This document shows positions 53,577-63,858 of a stretch of 64,000 nucleotides of DNA, one piece after another. The DNA comes from Vibrio tubiashii (GTDB taxonomy: Bacteria; Pseudomonadota; Gammaproteobacteria; Enterobacterales; Vibrionaceae), in NCBI RefSeq assembly GCF_028551255.1, contig NZ_CP117029.1, positions 2,728,001-2,792,000 of the forward strand. The letters are read 5' to 3'. Position numbers and translations under genes: made by a program. How positions within the stretch are numbered: position 1 is the first letter of the stretch; every line of letters begins with the position of its first letter. Under the pieces are notes generated by a model that made no database searches, was not told the origin of the DNA, and saw only the letters and a program-made list of their open reading frames with translations.

Positions 53577-54461
53577 TTAATCTGGGACTTCAAACTTGTA
53601 AGCTTTTCCTTCAACCAAAACATATGGTGGCTGATTGTAAGTCGCGGTTTTATATTGAACAGCCCAATCAGGAAACTTATCTTTTAATGGTAAATTAAAA
53701 CTGGCCTGAATCGCTTTTTCATTCTCTGTTATCCTGCTTAAGTTGAACGTCGCAAGGTCGGAAAAGTTTGCTACATCATATATCGAGACAGAAGGTGAGT
53801 TTCTTGACGCAATACTCCAAACCCAAGCCTTATAGCCCCCCAATATTTCAGGAGCGTAAGCAATTACAGGTTCCTTTACGCGAATTAGATAACGACATTG
53901 TGTATCAACTCGCTCACAGGTTGGATGTGTGAAGGGCTGTCCCACACCATAGTTATATTCGGAATCGATATCTTCTAGTTCCAACCCCATATTTTGCATT
54001 AAAGCGATAAAATGATTGAAAACGTATTTCCTAGCCTCTTCGGAACTATCTGCAAGCTCGTAAGGCAGGTAAAATGCCAAATTATCGTAGTCTCTTGCTG
54101 TTTTCTTTTCTGTAGAACCTGCCCCCAGAACAAAACTCGTCTGAGCGCTATCCGTTGCTAGATCGTGAGAGATTGAAGTTGGTAAGCCTAAAGACTTTGC
54201 GAGGGCAAAAGAGACCACATATCCCGCTAAACTACTATTAAGTCCTGCTTCAATCATCGCAGTTTCTCGACGTTTCAGCAGCTTCTCCGCTTCGCCTTTG
54301 GGAAGGTCAAAAGTATCATTGATTCCCATCGCTTGAGCGTAGTTTTGTGCAATAGAGTGCTCTGGGTTATACGTATAGGGGTGCTGAGGTAACTGGGTTG
54401 GTTTAACTGTACAACCAAGAATCAAGCTAGCCGATAGACTTACAGTTATTATATTTTTCAA
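53577..54461 (-). CDS. Predicted lipoprotein of unknown function (first of a pair)
   Basis: 294 residues with a lipoprotein signal MKNIITVSLSASLILGC (lipobox LILGC, Cys17). The mature protein contains a helical region (about 55-100), PYTYNPEHSIAQNYAQAMG near the start, and a C-terminal half with two Cys in THPTCERVDTQCRYLIRV that could form a disulfide. No known domain recognised. First gene of a two-gene operon with the larger lipoprotein. Both are island cargo and may act together in the envelope, which is inference from position only. Confidence 0.65.
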   Translation of the reverse strand: MKNIITVSLSASLILGCTVKPTQLPQHPYTYNPEHSIAQNYAQAMGINDTFDLPKGEAEKLLKRRETAMIEAGLNSSLAGYVVSFALAKSLGLPTSISHDLATDSAQTSFVLGAGSTEKKTARDYDNLAFYLPYELADSSEEARKYVFNHFIALMQNMGLELEDIDSEYNYGVGQPFTHPTCERVDTQCRYLIRVKEPVIAYAPEILGGYKAWVWSIASRNSPSVSIYDVANFSDLATFNLSRITENEKAIQASFNLPLKDKFPDWAVQYKTATYNQPPYVLVEGKAYKFEVPD

Positions 54462-54675
54462 TTTTGTTCTTATCTGAAATGTTCAAAGAAGCAATCTTAT
54501 GCAACCACTCAAATCATACAATTAAATTGTTTAGAAACAGTGATATAAAATACGAAATAAACTATAGATTGAGCACAAAACATTCAAGCAACATTGGTAT
54601 TTCAACTAGTCTAAAACGAGCGTAAAACTCAAACTTTCACTCTAAAATTGCATTGATAATGAGGGGAGCATTCCG

Positions 54676-54706
54676 CCCTGAGACGAATAATCCATGCGTC
54701 TCAGGG
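54676..54706 (-). repeat. Inverted repeat after hsdR
   Basis: CCCTGAGACG / CGTCTCAGGG 10-bp perfect arms with an 11-base loop, 17 bases past the hsdR stop. No T-run; it may still be the 3' hairpin of the hsd transcript. Confidence 0.7.
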
Positions 54707-54722
54707 GGTAAAGTTGGCGAAG

Positions 54723-57700
54723 CTATTGATACCATCCATCAGCCAGCACTTCAGCTTGCTCTAGCACAAGCTTGATTGCTTCTTCAGCCGCATCAGGTGG
54801 GTATTTCCAACGGCGCAATAAGCGACGTACAAGGTTACGCATCCTTGCTCGAACACTCTCACGTTTTTGCCAATCAACAGTCGCTGATTTACGTAGTTGC
54901 TGAGTAAGTTCGATAGCTAGTTGACGTAGGTTATCGTCGCCTAATGTCCTCACAGAGGCTTCATTTGCAACCAACGCTCGGTAAAACGCAATTTCATCGG
55001 TAGACAGGTTGAGCTTATCCATCATCTCGCTATCTGCCTGCATTTCTTTAGCCCATTGGATTAGCTCTTCAATTACCTGTGCTGTTTCGATATTGCGGTT
55101 ATGGTATTTTTGCAGTGTTGACATGATACGGTCAGAATACTTTTTCTCCTGTACCACGTCGTTTTTCATCCGCGCTTTGACTTCATCACGCAGCAGCTTC
55201 TCAAGCAGCTCAACGGCAAGGTTCTTCTCTTTCATGTTCTTCACGTCTTCCAAGAACTCTTCAGAGAGCAAGCCAATATTGGGCTTATCTAAACCAACGG
55301 TTTTGAAGATGTCATCGACTCCATCCGCCACAATTGCGTTATTGAGGATCTGCCTCAAAGCAGAGTTTCGTAGCTCGTCATTACGTTTTTTATCGACTGT
55401 CGAATGCTTTAAGAATGCGGTCTTGATCGCTCCGTAAAAGGCGATTTCACTCTTATAACCATCAACCTCATCCAAGGTATTACACAGTGAGAAGGCTTTC
55501 ATAAGCGCTGCCATAACATCAAGAAAACGGCGTTTTCCATCACGAACGTCTTCGCCTTTGCTGTTGCGGTGTGAAAGACCTGATATATGGTTCACGGCTC
55601 CCGGAAGCAGTTGCAGCGGTTTGGTTTCAAAATCTGGACGATAGTTGAAGATGTGCCCATCAACAGGCGTAGCAAACATGCCACGAATCACGTCTATTTT
55701 TTCCATGAAGACAGCGAAAGCTTCAGCAGTATCGACGGTAGGCTTGCCTTTCCCTTGGCTGTTGGTATAGGTCTTCAGTGCGTTTTTAAGCTCATTGGCG
55801 ATACCAATATAGTCAACCACCAAACCTCCGGGCTTATCCTTAAACACACGATTCACACGCGCTATCGCCTGCATCAGGTTATGGCCTTTCATTGGCTTGT
55901 CGATATACATGGTATGGCAGCAAGGCGCATCAAAACCCGTTAGCCACATATCACGGACAATGACCAATTGCAGATCATCACTGGTGTCTTTATAGCGTTT
56001 CTCGAACAGCTTCTTGGTCTTCTTATCATGGATATGAGGCTGCATTTTTACTTTATCAGCGGCGCTGCCTGTCATGACGATTTTAATCGCGCCTTTATTT
56101 GGATCATCGCTATGCCATTCGGGTTTGATAGCCACAATAGCATCGTATAAATCCACACAAATCTCGCGGCTCATGGCAACGATCATAGCCTTGCCCGGAA
56201 AGGTTTCACAGCGAGTGGTAAAGTGCTCGACCAAATCTTGGGCAACTTGTTTGATTCGCGGCTCTGCACCAACCAGTTTCTCAAGTGCAGACCATTGTGA
56301 TTTAATTTTCTCACGACTTTCCGTTTCTTCGTCTTCGCCTATTTCTTCTTCGACCTGATCGTTAAGCGCTTCGATTTCATCTTGGTTAATATCGAGCTTG
56401 GCTAAGCGAGATTCGTAATAAATCGGCACGGTTGCGCCATCATCGACCGCGTCTTGAATATCGTAGATAGAAACATAATCACCAAAGACACCGCGAGTAT
56501 CTTTATCGTCCATCGATATCGGTGTACCTGTAAAACCAATAAAAGCGGCATTCGGCAACGCGTCACGCATGTATTTGGAATAACCATAAACATAACGCTG
56601 ATCAACCACATTGCCATCTTCGTCTTTAACATCTACTAGGCGAGCTTTATTGCCATACTGGCTGCGGTGAGCCTCATCGGAAACCACCACGATATTCGAG
56701 CGTTCAGAAAGAATCGGATGTGCCATTTCTTCATCGAGCAGCGCAAACTTTTGTACGGTTGTGAAGATGATGCCACCGGATTGACGATTAAGAAGTAAAT
56801 CGCGTAATGAATCACGATCTTCAGCCTGTTGAGGGATTTGCTTCAACGTTTCCTGCGCCATCGTAAAGGTGTTAAATAGCTGGCCATCTAGGTCATTACG
56901 GTCAGTCACCACTACTAAGGTTGGGTTATTCATTTCTGGTTGTTGCAGCAATTTACTTGCGTAACAGACCATCGAAATGCTTTTCCCGCTGCCTTGGGTA
57001 TGCCAAACCACGCCAGCTTTTTTGCTTCCGGGCACCACCGTATTGGCATAGTTTGCTCGTGGCTCGGTGACTTGGTCAGAGGTTGTAGCCGCGATAACAG
57101 TCGCTTTCACCGCAGCACGCACGGCATGGAATTGGTGATAACCTGCGATTTTTTTGATGATCTTGTCGCCATCATTTTCGAACAACACAAAGTAACGAAT
57201 ATAATCGAGCAATAGTTCAGGCTTAAAGAAGCCACGTACCATGGTCTCTAATTGTAATTCGAGTAGTGGCTTATCGTCTTCATCCTCGATGGTTTTCCAT
57301 GGCAAGAAACGTTCTTTATTAGCCGTTAACGAGCCGACTCGCGCCGTCCAGCCATCAGAAATGACCAGCGCTTCATTGAACACAAAGAGATCAGCGATTT
57401 CTTCTTTGTAAGTTTGGATTTGATTGTAAGCATTCCAAATATCGGCGTGATCATCGGCTGGGTTTTTCAGTTCAATGACCGCCATTGGCAAGCCATTGAT
57501 AAAGACAATCACATCTGGCCTGCGGTTGACTTTGGTGCCCGTTATTGTGAACTGATTGACTACTAAGAATTCGTTATTCTCGCGGTTGTCAAAATCAATT
57601 AATCGAACATGGGTGTGTTTAGTTACCCATTGATCGTGCTCCATCACCGAGTATTCAACGGGCACACCTTCGATTAAATATTGGTGAAAAGCTTTGTTAT

Positions 57701-57947
57701 TTTTGATCAGGACTGGCGTTTGCGGTGTGGCAACGATTTTCGCTACTTCGATTAAGGTGTCACTGGGCACATTTGGGTTTAAGGTTTCCAATGCCGACAC
57801 TAAACGTGCTTGTAGCGTGACCTGCTGATAGTTTTCACGTTCAGGCGTATCACCATCTGGTGCGATGTCATAGCCATTTTGGTATTGGTAACCTAGCTCT
57901 TTAAACCAATCGAGGCATTGTTGTTCTAGTTGGTCTTCAGTAATCAT
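54723..57947 (-). CDS. hsdR: Type I restriction enzyme, R subunit (HsdR)
   Basis: 1,074-residue motor and nuclease subunit. The PD-(D/E)xK nuclease is intact: RRPD145 ... E159-L-K161. The helicase has Walker A HTQGSGKS (about 316-323), Walker [22 protein letters not shown] and the C-terminal [10 protein letters not shown] motif, so it appears functional. It translocates DNA and cuts at random sites in unmethylated DNA. Last gene of hsdM-hsdS-HrgA-like-hsdR, 16 bases after the HrgA-like gene. No stop or frameshift is visible. Confidence 0.95.
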   Translation of the reverse strand: MITEDQLEQQCLDWFKELGYQYQNGYDIAPDGDTPERENYQQVTLQARLVSALETLNPNVPSDTLIEVAKIVATPQTPVLIKNNKAFHQYLIEGVPVEYSVMEHDQWVTKHTHVRLIDFDNRENNEFLVVNQFTITGTKVNRRPDVIVFINGLPMAVIELKNPADDHADIWNAYNQIQTYKEEIADLFVFNEALVISDGWTARVGSLTANKERFLPWKTIEDEDDKPLLELQLETMVRGFFKPELLLDYIRYFVLFENDGDKIIKKIAGYHQFHAVRAAVKATVIAATTSDQVTEPRANYANTVVPGSKKAGVVWHTQGSGKSISMVCYASKLLQQPEMNNPTLVVVTDRNDLDGQLFNTFTMAQETLKQIPQQAEDRDSLRDLLLNRQSGGIIFTTVQKFALLDEEMAHPILSERSNIVVVSDEAHRSQYGNKARLVDVKDEDGNVVDQRYVYGYSKYMRDALPNAAFIGFTGTPISMDDKDTRGVFGDYVSIYDIQDAVDDGATVPIYYESRLAKLDINQDEIEALNDQVEEEIGEDEETESREKIKSQWSALEKLVGAEPRIKQVAQDLVEHFTTRCETFPGKAMIVAMSREICVDLYDAIVAIKPEWHSDDPNKGAIKIVMTGSAADKVKMQPHIHDKKTKKLFEKRYKDTSDDLQLVIVRDMWLTGFDAPCCHTMYIDKPMKGHNLMQAIARVNRVFKDKPGGLVVDYIGIANELKNALKTYTNSQGKGKPTVDTAEAFAVFMEKIDVIRGMFATPVDGHIFNYRPDFETKPLQLLPGAVNHISGLSHRNSKGEDVRDGKRRFLDVMAALMKAFSLCNTLDEVDGYKSEIAFYGAIKTAFLKHSTVDKKRNDELRNSALRQILNNAIVADGVDDIFKTVGLDKPNIGLLSEEFLEDVKNMKEKNLAVELLEKLLRDEVKARMKNDVVQEKKYSDRIMSTLQKYHNRNIETAQVIEELIQWAKEMQADSEMMDKLNLSTDEIAFYRALVANEASVRTLGDDNLRQLAIELTQQLRKSATVDWQKRESVRARMRNLVRRLLRRWKYPPDAAEEAIKLVLEQAEVLADGWYQ

Positions 57948-57963
57948 TAAGCCTTTATCCTTA

Positions 57964-58893
57964 TTATTTATTCCATGCGCTCTTAATCAACCGTCCGGTT
58001 TGGTTATAAATGCCAACCTGTTCAATGTAATGGTGGAAATCCCTATTTTCAGAGACGATTCGGTTTGCAGATTGCCAATCCACGTTGACTCTCTCTTGAG
58101 CTGGAATGAGTATTTGGCTATCAAACAAAGATTCAGTATCCAGAATCAGCACGCCAATCCCGTGCAAGCTCGACAACATTTGCAGCTCACCTTCAACGTC
58201 GCTATTTAAGCCTGTGGCAACAAGGTAGCCAAAATTGGCCCAACTCGAATTCGATACGGCTTGGAAAAAGTATTTTCGTACATTGCCTTTGGTAAGATGT
58301 TTCTTTACTTCAAAAGACCAAAGTCGAACCGAGCTGTGATTCCCACTGCGCACACAGCTTCTCACAATTTCATCCCAACCTTGGTCGAGCGGCTCTAGCG
58401 CCACCACATCAGGATGTAACCAGTGATTGCCACCGTTGCCATGAGAGTTTTTAGATTTACGCTCGTCAATGCGCTGACAGTAAAGACCCAAATCCTTGCT
58501 GAGGTACTCAATCAACATTGGGTAGAGATCGTGCTCGCTTAAGCTTTGCGGCACGAGAGGCGTATCGATGTCTGATTCATCTGCATCGCTAAGATCATCT
58601 TCCTGATGAGCAGATGTAAGCTTCTGCTCCCAGTAATAAACCCGAGGTCTTGGTTTGTCACGAGTGGCGACATTAGGACAAACGATTTTCGCTCTTTCAG
58701 TGCGTTCCCCACCAATTTCTGCCGCGAGCTGGGCGATAAGCTTTTCTTCGGTGTTGTATCGCGGGTTTGCTTGCTTCTCAGCGATTTCTTCTGGATAGCG
58801 ACGCACAAATTCTTTGGCTAAATCCCGAGCAGTAAACTTCTTGTCGGGGTTCGCCTTGAGCGTTTCGATAATCATTTCTACTCGGGTTGCCAT
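57964..58893 (-). CDS. HrgA-like protein (COG2958 type) with a PD-(D/E)xK-like motif, inside the hsd operon
   Basis: 309 residues. An N-terminal winged-helix-like part ([29 protein letters not shown]) is followed by an acidic linker (about 97-112). The C-terminal domain has HPD162VVALE ... WSFE195VK197, a plausible PD-(D/E)xK nuclease core, then [14 protein letters not shown]. It resembles the HrgA family that I recall from Helicobacter and other restriction loci. The start overlaps the hsdS stop by one base (TAATG), implying coupled translation, so it is made with the restriction enzyme. A second effector, a restriction accessory factor or a regulator are all possible. Confidence 0.7.
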   Translation of the reverse strand: MATRVEMIIETLKANPDKKFTARDLAKEFVRRYPEEIAEKQANPRYNTEEKLIAQLAAEIGGERTERAKIVCPNVATRDKPRPRVYYWEQKLTSAHQEDDLSDADESDIDTPLVPQSLSEHDLYPMLIEYLSKDLGLYCQRIDERKSKNSHGNGGNHWLHPDVVALEPLDQGWDEIVRSCVRSGNHSSVRLWSFEVKKHLTKGNVRKYFFQAVSNSSWANFGYLVATGLNSDVEGELQMLSSLHGIGVLILDTESLFDSQILIPAQERVNVDWQSANRIVSENRDFHHYIEQVGIYNQTGRLIKSAWNK

Positions 58894-60122
58894 TATTCGA
58901 CCTCTGCTAATTCTTGAGCTTGGCCTAACTCGATTTCGCCGGAAAGCAATTTAGGAAGCAACGTTTCACGAAGACTTTCTAAGTTATGATTCTCTTCAAT
59001 ATTGTGTGTCATTTTATCGAGCATTGTAGCGAGCAATTCTCCATACCTTTCCAGCACTGCATTAGATGGAATTGGTACTTCTAGACTATTTAGAACTTTC
59101 TGATTCAACAGTGGTTGTGCAGCTCCGCCAGCATGCTGATTTAGGTCAAGGAACTTCAACAAGTACAGCACAAATGGTAGCTGTGCTTTACCGCCTTTCG
59201 CTGTCGCAACTATAGTGTTATCTGATGCCCAGAACTGTGAATTGCAATATTCAATAGCCCCACAGTAAGCTCCTACACGACCAATGATGACAGCATCTTC
59301 AAACTTAGCTTCTTCGCTAAAACCAATTATTCCATTAGCTCCGTACAGAGGAAACTGACCGCTATCTGACTTCGTGCCTGACTTACCATTAGCAAACTTA
59401 ATCAACTCTGATAGCTTACCGACAGGCCAACCTTCAGGAATCAAACCCAACTCAGACTCAACAAGCTTTTCGGGGAATAGCGAGGCAGTAGCAGCATCCA
59501 TTCCCTCAGGCTGCTCACCATTCATCTTGGCTTTTACGGGGTCGAAATCGACAAACCACGATTTGAAGATGGCTTTCGCCATTTCTTCTAGGGTTTGGTT
59601 GGTAGCTTTATTTAGCTGCAACTTACGATCGATGGCGAGTAAAAAATTACCTATTGCTTGTTGATGTTCTCGGTTCTCGACAAATGAGACTTCCATTTCT
59701 TTGATTGAATCACGAGAAAGTTCCGTTTGACCAGTTGTTCCCGTGGCAAAGCTTTCAATCAAACGTTGCTTTGACTTCATCAAATAACCAAAAAATAATG
59801 GATCAATTACGTCCTTGTCTGGTCTTACAATAGTTACATGAGTATCTACCGTAAGATTAGCTTCATTACCTAAAAATTGACCTACACGCCCTAATGTTCC
59901 AACGCCTGTCGAATTTACAAGTACATCATATTTTTGCACTAATTTTTCTGTAGGCACCTTTCTCTTAGATAGATCATTTAAACGGGCGAGTTCGAGATTG
60001 ACTTGATAATCTCGAATACACTTTTGATTAACTACAATAGCCGCCCCATCGATGATATCTGTGTACTTCGGGGCAATACCTCTCGAAACATAAGTTGTTA
60101 GCTCATCAGTTTTAAAGCGCAT
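58893..60122 (-). CDS. hsdS: Type I restriction enzyme, specificity subunit (HsdS)
   Basis: 409 residues recognising a bipartite DNA target. There are two target-recognition domains (about 1-165 and 215-375). Each is followed by a conserved helix: ATNQTLEEMAKAIFKSWFVD after the first, and NHNLESLRETLLPKLLSGE after the second. The 11-base overlap with hsdM and 1-base overlap with the HrgA-like gene indicate a single operon. TRD sequences usually recombine between strains. The target cannot be read from the sequence. Confidence 0.93.
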   Translation of the reverse strand: MRFKTDELTTYVSRGIAPKYTDIIDGAAIVVNQKCIRDYQVNLELARLNDLSKRKVPTEKLVQKYDVLVNSTGVGTLGRVGQFLGNEANLTVDTHVTIVRPDKDVIDPLFFGYLMKSKQRLIESFATGTTGQTELSRDSIKEMEVSFVENREHQQAIGNFLLAIDRKLQLNKATNQTLEEMAKAIFKSWFVDFDPVKAKMNGEQPEGMDAATASLFPEKLVESELGLIPEGWPVGKLSELIKFANGKSGTKSDSGQFPLYGANGIIGFSEEAKFEDAVIIGRVGAYCGAIEYCNSQFWASDNTIVATAKGGKAQLPFVLYLLKFLDLNQHAGGAAQPLLNQKVLNSLEVPIPSNAVLERYGELLATMLDKMTHNIEENHNLESLRETLLPKLLSGEIELGQAQELAEVE

Positions 60123-61833
60123 AACCCAACCCCGCTAGGTTCTTCTTGATCTCAGCTTCTAGCGTTGCTGATTCCGCAAACTGCTCGCTCAACTTGGCGG
60201 TTAGCGTTGCCATCTTCTCACCAAATGGAATGCCGTCATCCAGCTCTTCTGCGGCACCAACATAACGCCCCGGAGTGAGCACAAAATCGTGTTTTTTAAT
60301 CTCTTCCAAAGTTGCTGATTTGCAGAAGCCCGCTTGGTCTTCATACGCTACGCCATTAACTTCTTCACCTGTTTTCCAAGCGTGGTACAGGTCAGCGACT
60401 TTCTGGATATCATCACGAGTGAAATCACGTAGTACACGGTCTTTCATATAGCCAAGGTTGCGCGCATCAATAAATAACACCTCACCTTTGCGATCACGCA
60501 GCTTACGACCTGATTTATCGGTACGTGCTTTTTTGTTTTTGGTTAAGAACCAGATACAAGCAGGGATCTGGGTGTTGGTAAACAGTTGCCCCGGAAGCAC
60601 CACCATACACTCGACCAAATCGTTCTCGACTAAGGCCGCACGAATTTCACCTTCGTTGTTAGTGGTTGAACTCATCGAACCATTGGCAAGTAACAAGGCT
60701 TGAGAACCATCCGGTGCAAGGTGGTAAAGCATATGCTGCATCCAAGCAAAGTTAGCGTTGCCTGAAGGAGGTGTGCCATATACCCAGCGCGGATCGTTAT
60801 CATCGACACCTGTATTCCACTCTTTCATGTTGAAAGGCGGGTTCGCCATGATGAAATCGGCACGTAAATCAGGGTGTTGGTCATTGGTGTAGGTACTGGC
60901 AGGCTCACCAAATTGACATTCTAGTCCCCGAATAGCCATATTCATCCCAGCAAGCTGCCAAGTGGTGTAGTTGTATTCCTGACCGTAAATCGAGATTCTT
61001 TGCTTTTGCGTGAGCGGGTCAATCTCTTTTTGGTTAGCGCGACGTTCAATAAATTTCTCTGATTGCACAAAGAAACCACCGGAACCCATTGCGGGGTCAT
61101 ACACACGGCCTTCAAACGGTTCAATCATCTCAACAATCAGCGAAACGATTGATGCAGGCGTATAGAACTGGCCGCCTTTCTTACCTTCAGCAAGCGCAAA
61201 TTGGCCTAAGAAGTATTCGTAAATATGACCAAGAATATCTTTGCTGTTAAGCGACTTATGATTGAATGGAATGGTCGCGATTAGGTTAATCAGTTCATTA
61301 AGTTTTGACTGATCAATTTTTAGAGCGGCGTAGTGCTTGTTGAGCACACCTTTTAGCTTCTGGTTATCGCGCTCAATGCCTTCCAGCGCGTTATCAATCA
61401 GATGTCCAACAGACGTGATTTTTTTCGTCTTACCATCAATGACCAAATCGGCACCACCAATGACCATCGGGCCATTGTCTTGCAGGAACTTCCAACGAGA
61501 TTCTGTCGGCAGCCAAAACACATTTTTCTCTTTGTAGTAATCGCGCTGTTCCAGCTCAATCGCGATTTCTTGTTCAAGTTCTTCTGCCGAGTAACCTTCA
61601 GGATCGAGGAAATACTCGTGGTCAGGGTTAGCGAAGTCTTGTTTTAGTTCTTCTTGGCGAAGCGTGAAGGCGTCAGACACGTACTTAACGAATATTAAGC
61701 CAAGCACCGCATGTTTGTATTGAGAGGCATCGAGTGACGCACGGAGTTTGTCTGCGGCTGTCCAGAGCTTGCTTTCCAGCTCTTTCAGGAATAGTTGTTC
61801 TTGTTCGTTCATTACGGGTTTCTTGAGTTCCAA
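60112..61833 (-). CDS. hsdM: Type I restriction enzyme, methyltransferase subunit (HsdM)
   Basis: 573-residue adenine-N6 methyltransferase. SAM motif DPAMGSGGFF (about 246-255) and catalytic NPPF (331-334) are intact. The N-terminal HsdM helical domain includes KLWTAADKLRASLDASQYKH. ATG at 61833 (MELKKPVMNEQ); an ATG at 61812 (MNEQEQ) may be the real start. First gene of the operon, with 252 bases upstream to the 40-residue gene on the other strand. Confidence 0.94.
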   Translation of the reverse strand: MELKKPVMNEQEQLFLKELESKLWTAADKLRASLDASQYKHAVLGLIFVKYVSDAFTLRQEELKQDFANPDHEYFLDPEGYSAEELEQEIAIELEQRDYYKEKNVFWLPTESRWKFLQDNGPMVIGGADLVIDGKTKKITSVGHLIDNALEGIERDNQKLKGVLNKHYAALKIDQSKLNELINLIATIPFNHKSLNSKDILGHIYEYFLGQFALAEGKKGGQFYTPASIVSLIVEMIEPFEGRVYDPAMGSGGFFVQSEKFIERRANQKEIDPLTQKQRISIYGQEYNYTTWQLAGMNMAIRGLECQFGEPASTYTNDQHPDLRADFIMANPPFNMKEWNTGVDDNDPRWVYGTPPSGNANFAWMQHMLYHLAPDGSQALLLANGSMSSTTNNEGEIRAALVENDLVECMVVLPGQLFTNTQIPACIWFLTKNKKARTDKSGRKLRDRKGEVLFIDARNLGYMKDRVLRDFTRDDIQKVADLYHAWKTGEEVNGVAYEDQAGFCKSATLEEIKKHDFVLTPGRYVGAAEELDDGIPFGEKMATLTAKLSEQFAESATLEAEIKKNLAGLGYAL

Positions 61834-62085
61834 AAATTGGCCTTATGATACCAGTAACTAAGTAAATAACCTCGATTTCTGGCTTACTTAGACATGTTTT
61901 TATGAAGTCAGGAGCACACAATGATAACTTAAAAAGAGCGAGAGTCGCCTAATCATCCCCTAAAAACTTCGTGTCGCCAAAATGCAGGTAGTGACAAACT
62001 AATAGCACCGTTACGCTGCTCTCTGAAATCACATAGTGTGGTTCTAAACAAACTGTTATGCCTGATTTTTAAGGAGACATAGAAC

Positions 62086-62208
62086 ATGGCAAAAGGTAAA
62101 AGCGGACGTGGTCCATCAAGTCATCCGGGTAATGGCGGAAACTGGCCCTCAACAACAGGAAATAAATCTGGGGGAGGTCGCGGAAACGCACCTTCGAAGA
62201 AAGGCTAA
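62086..62208 (+). CDS. Small Gly/Ser/Asn-rich protein of 40 residues
   Basis: ATG-initiated frame with a strong ribosome-binding site (AAGGAGACATAGAAC). It encodes 40 residues rich in Gly, Lys and Ser: MAKGKSGRGPSSHPGNGG, NWPSTTGNKSGGG, RGNAPSKKG. Basic and probably disordered, with two near repeats of a GNGG/GNxxGGG unit. No function known to me. It sits divergently ahead of hsdM and just before the 535-residue gene. Its codons and ribosome-binding site support translation. Confidence 0.6.
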   Translation: MAKGKSGRGPSSHPGNGGNWPSTTGNKSGGGRGNAPSKKG

Positions 62209-62221
62209 GCGAGTGAAGAAC

Positions 62222-62239
62222 GGGCCTGTTTTCAGGCCC
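62222..62239 (+). terminator. Hairpin between the 40-residue gene and the 535-residue gene
   Basis: GGGCCTG / CAGGCCC perfect 7-bp stem with a TTTT loop followed by ATAAAAAT; only 12 bases before the next ATG. It could be a weak terminator or a translation-control hairpin. Confidence 0.55.
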
Positions 62240-62250
62240 ATAAAAATATC

Positions 62251-63858
62251 ATGACAGTTAAACAATATCGTTTCCCCACTATCGGTGAAGTCGTTAAAGA
62301 GCTCTTTAATGCAACAGGAATTCTTCCACAAAAACACGCTCAGACTTCGGTTGTTATGGATGAAAAACACAAAAAAACCATCCAAAAAAGTCTAGAAAGA
62401 CTAGCTAAAGAAGATTCAAAAATTGACTCGCAACTCGATGACGCACTCGATATTTTTTCTAATATTCTTTATGAGTTAGTAGAAGATGAGAAACTGACTT
62501 TAGCGTTTATGGCATCGGTACAAGATACACTTGCGCAATATAAGGACTTGGTTCGTGGTGAAGGGACGTATCTTTCTCTCGCAGACACTATCAGATGGGT
62601 CATTCCAAATAGGCTAATTGATCGTGTCCTAACCTGCCTATTTAAAAATAGTCTTGCCTTCCAAGTAAACCATTTTAATAGTGAGTTGCCTGATAACACA
62701 TTTTGGTGGCTCCCTGAGTATGATCATCGGCGCGATAATTGGTGTTTTCCTCTAACCAAGACATGGCAATGGATATATACCACTCAAGGTATGTCTCAAA
62801 CTAGATTTCATAATCCTATGAGAGATGACTCTTCTTATCAATTTGATAATGAGCTTATTGAGAAGTATAAGAAATATGAACGTAACCTTGAAAATGCACA
62901 ACGATGGACGAGTGGTAAACAGTTACCTAACATCCATGCACTAGTCAAAAACTTAGATGAATCGTTGGCCGCTTCATCTTATTGTTTCGATGAAAACATG
63001 ATGCAGTACAAGTGCTATAAAATGATGCTTTTAATCAGTAGGCTGACTACATCTATCACCAAATCAATTCAAAAAAGCTACGGTAATGATTTTCTGGTTC
63101 AATTGATTCGAGATATTAAAAAACAGCATCGCCGTTACAAAATAGAAACATTGAGCTTTGAAGTCGACATCCACAAGGCGCTCACCTCGGTCTCAACTCA
63201 ACACACAGAATATCTACAAGCATGGCGTGACCTAACTCAATATTTTTGGGGGTTGCGTGCCGATAACCTCATAAAAAACCTATCAAAAGTTGAAAGATAT
63301 TTAAAGCAGCATGGCTCTCAACTCAGTAAACATAGACGGACCAAAGTTTTAATCAATAATTTAGGTGCATCGAATGTTTACGCCCTAGTTAATCAAACCA
63401 AACATAGTCCGAAAGCGTCGATTCCGACAATGTTCCCGAATCTCTTTACACATGGGCTCAATTTAAAAAGCAAAGCAGTATCCTTACAAGAGATCCAAGG
63501 TTACAAGCAAGAGGTTGAATCTGCCAAGCTGCATGACAGGCTTGGCTGGATAGTAGAGTGGGCAACCGCCACTTACTACTACAGAAAGGAAGCTTATAAC
63601 GATGCTCACTTACACTACTCACAGGCTTTTAAACTTGCGCGTTATGTGGCGGGGAACCAGCAACACCTTCTAGTGAATCAGTACATTGAGAGCTGCGCTA
63701 AAGTACAGGATTATCGGGAATTTAAGAAAGCGGTCGCATGGGCAAACTACCTTGACATTAAAGTTCGTTGGTTGCGATCTTTTAAGAACCCCGAAACAGA
63801 AGAGAACCTTCGTTTTTTATACCGTTTTATGGGAATAACTAGATATTGGAGGCTTTGA
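62251..63858 (+). CDS. Large protein of unknown function with C-terminal TPR-like helices
   Basis: 535 residues, unrecognised. It is Lys/Glu/Gln-rich and largely helical. A Trp/Tyr-rich middle (FWWLPEYDHRRDNWCFPLTKTWQWIY) comes before residue 170. The C-terminal part (about 435-490: WIVEWATATYYYRKEAYNDAHLHYSQAFKLA) looks like tetratricopeptide-type repeats. No membrane segment and no catalytic motif identified. The ATG at 62251 has no ribosome-binding site and follows a hairpin by 12 bases, so read-through or a downstream ATG at 62356 is possible. Located beside type I restriction, so a defence or island-maintenance role is a guess only. Confidence 0.55.
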   Translation: MTVKQYRFPTIGEVVKELFNATGILPQKHAQTSVVMDEKHKKTIQKSLERLAKEDSKIDSQLDDALDIFSNILYELVEDEKLTLAFMASVQDTLAQYKDLVRGEGTYLSLADTIRWVIPNRLIDRVLTCLFKNSLAFQVNHFNSELPDNTFWWLPEYDHRRDNWCFPLTKTWQWIYTTQGMSQTRFHNPMRDDSSYQFDNELIEKYKKYERNLENAQRWTSGKQLPNIHALVKNLDESLAASSYCFDENMMQYKCYKMMLLISRLTTSITKSIQKSYGNDFLVQLIRDIKKQHRRYKIETLSFEVDIHKALTSVSTQHTEYLQAWRDLTQYFWGLRADNLIKNLSKVERYLKQHGSQLSKHRRTKVLINNLGASNVYALVNQTKHSPKASIPTMFPNLFTHGLNLKSKAVSLQEIQGYKQEVESAKLHDRLGWIVEWATATYYYRKEAYNDAHLHYSQAFKLARYVAGNQQHLLVNQYIESCAKVQDYREFKKAVAWANYLDIKVRWLRSFKNPETEENLRFLYRFMGITRYWRL

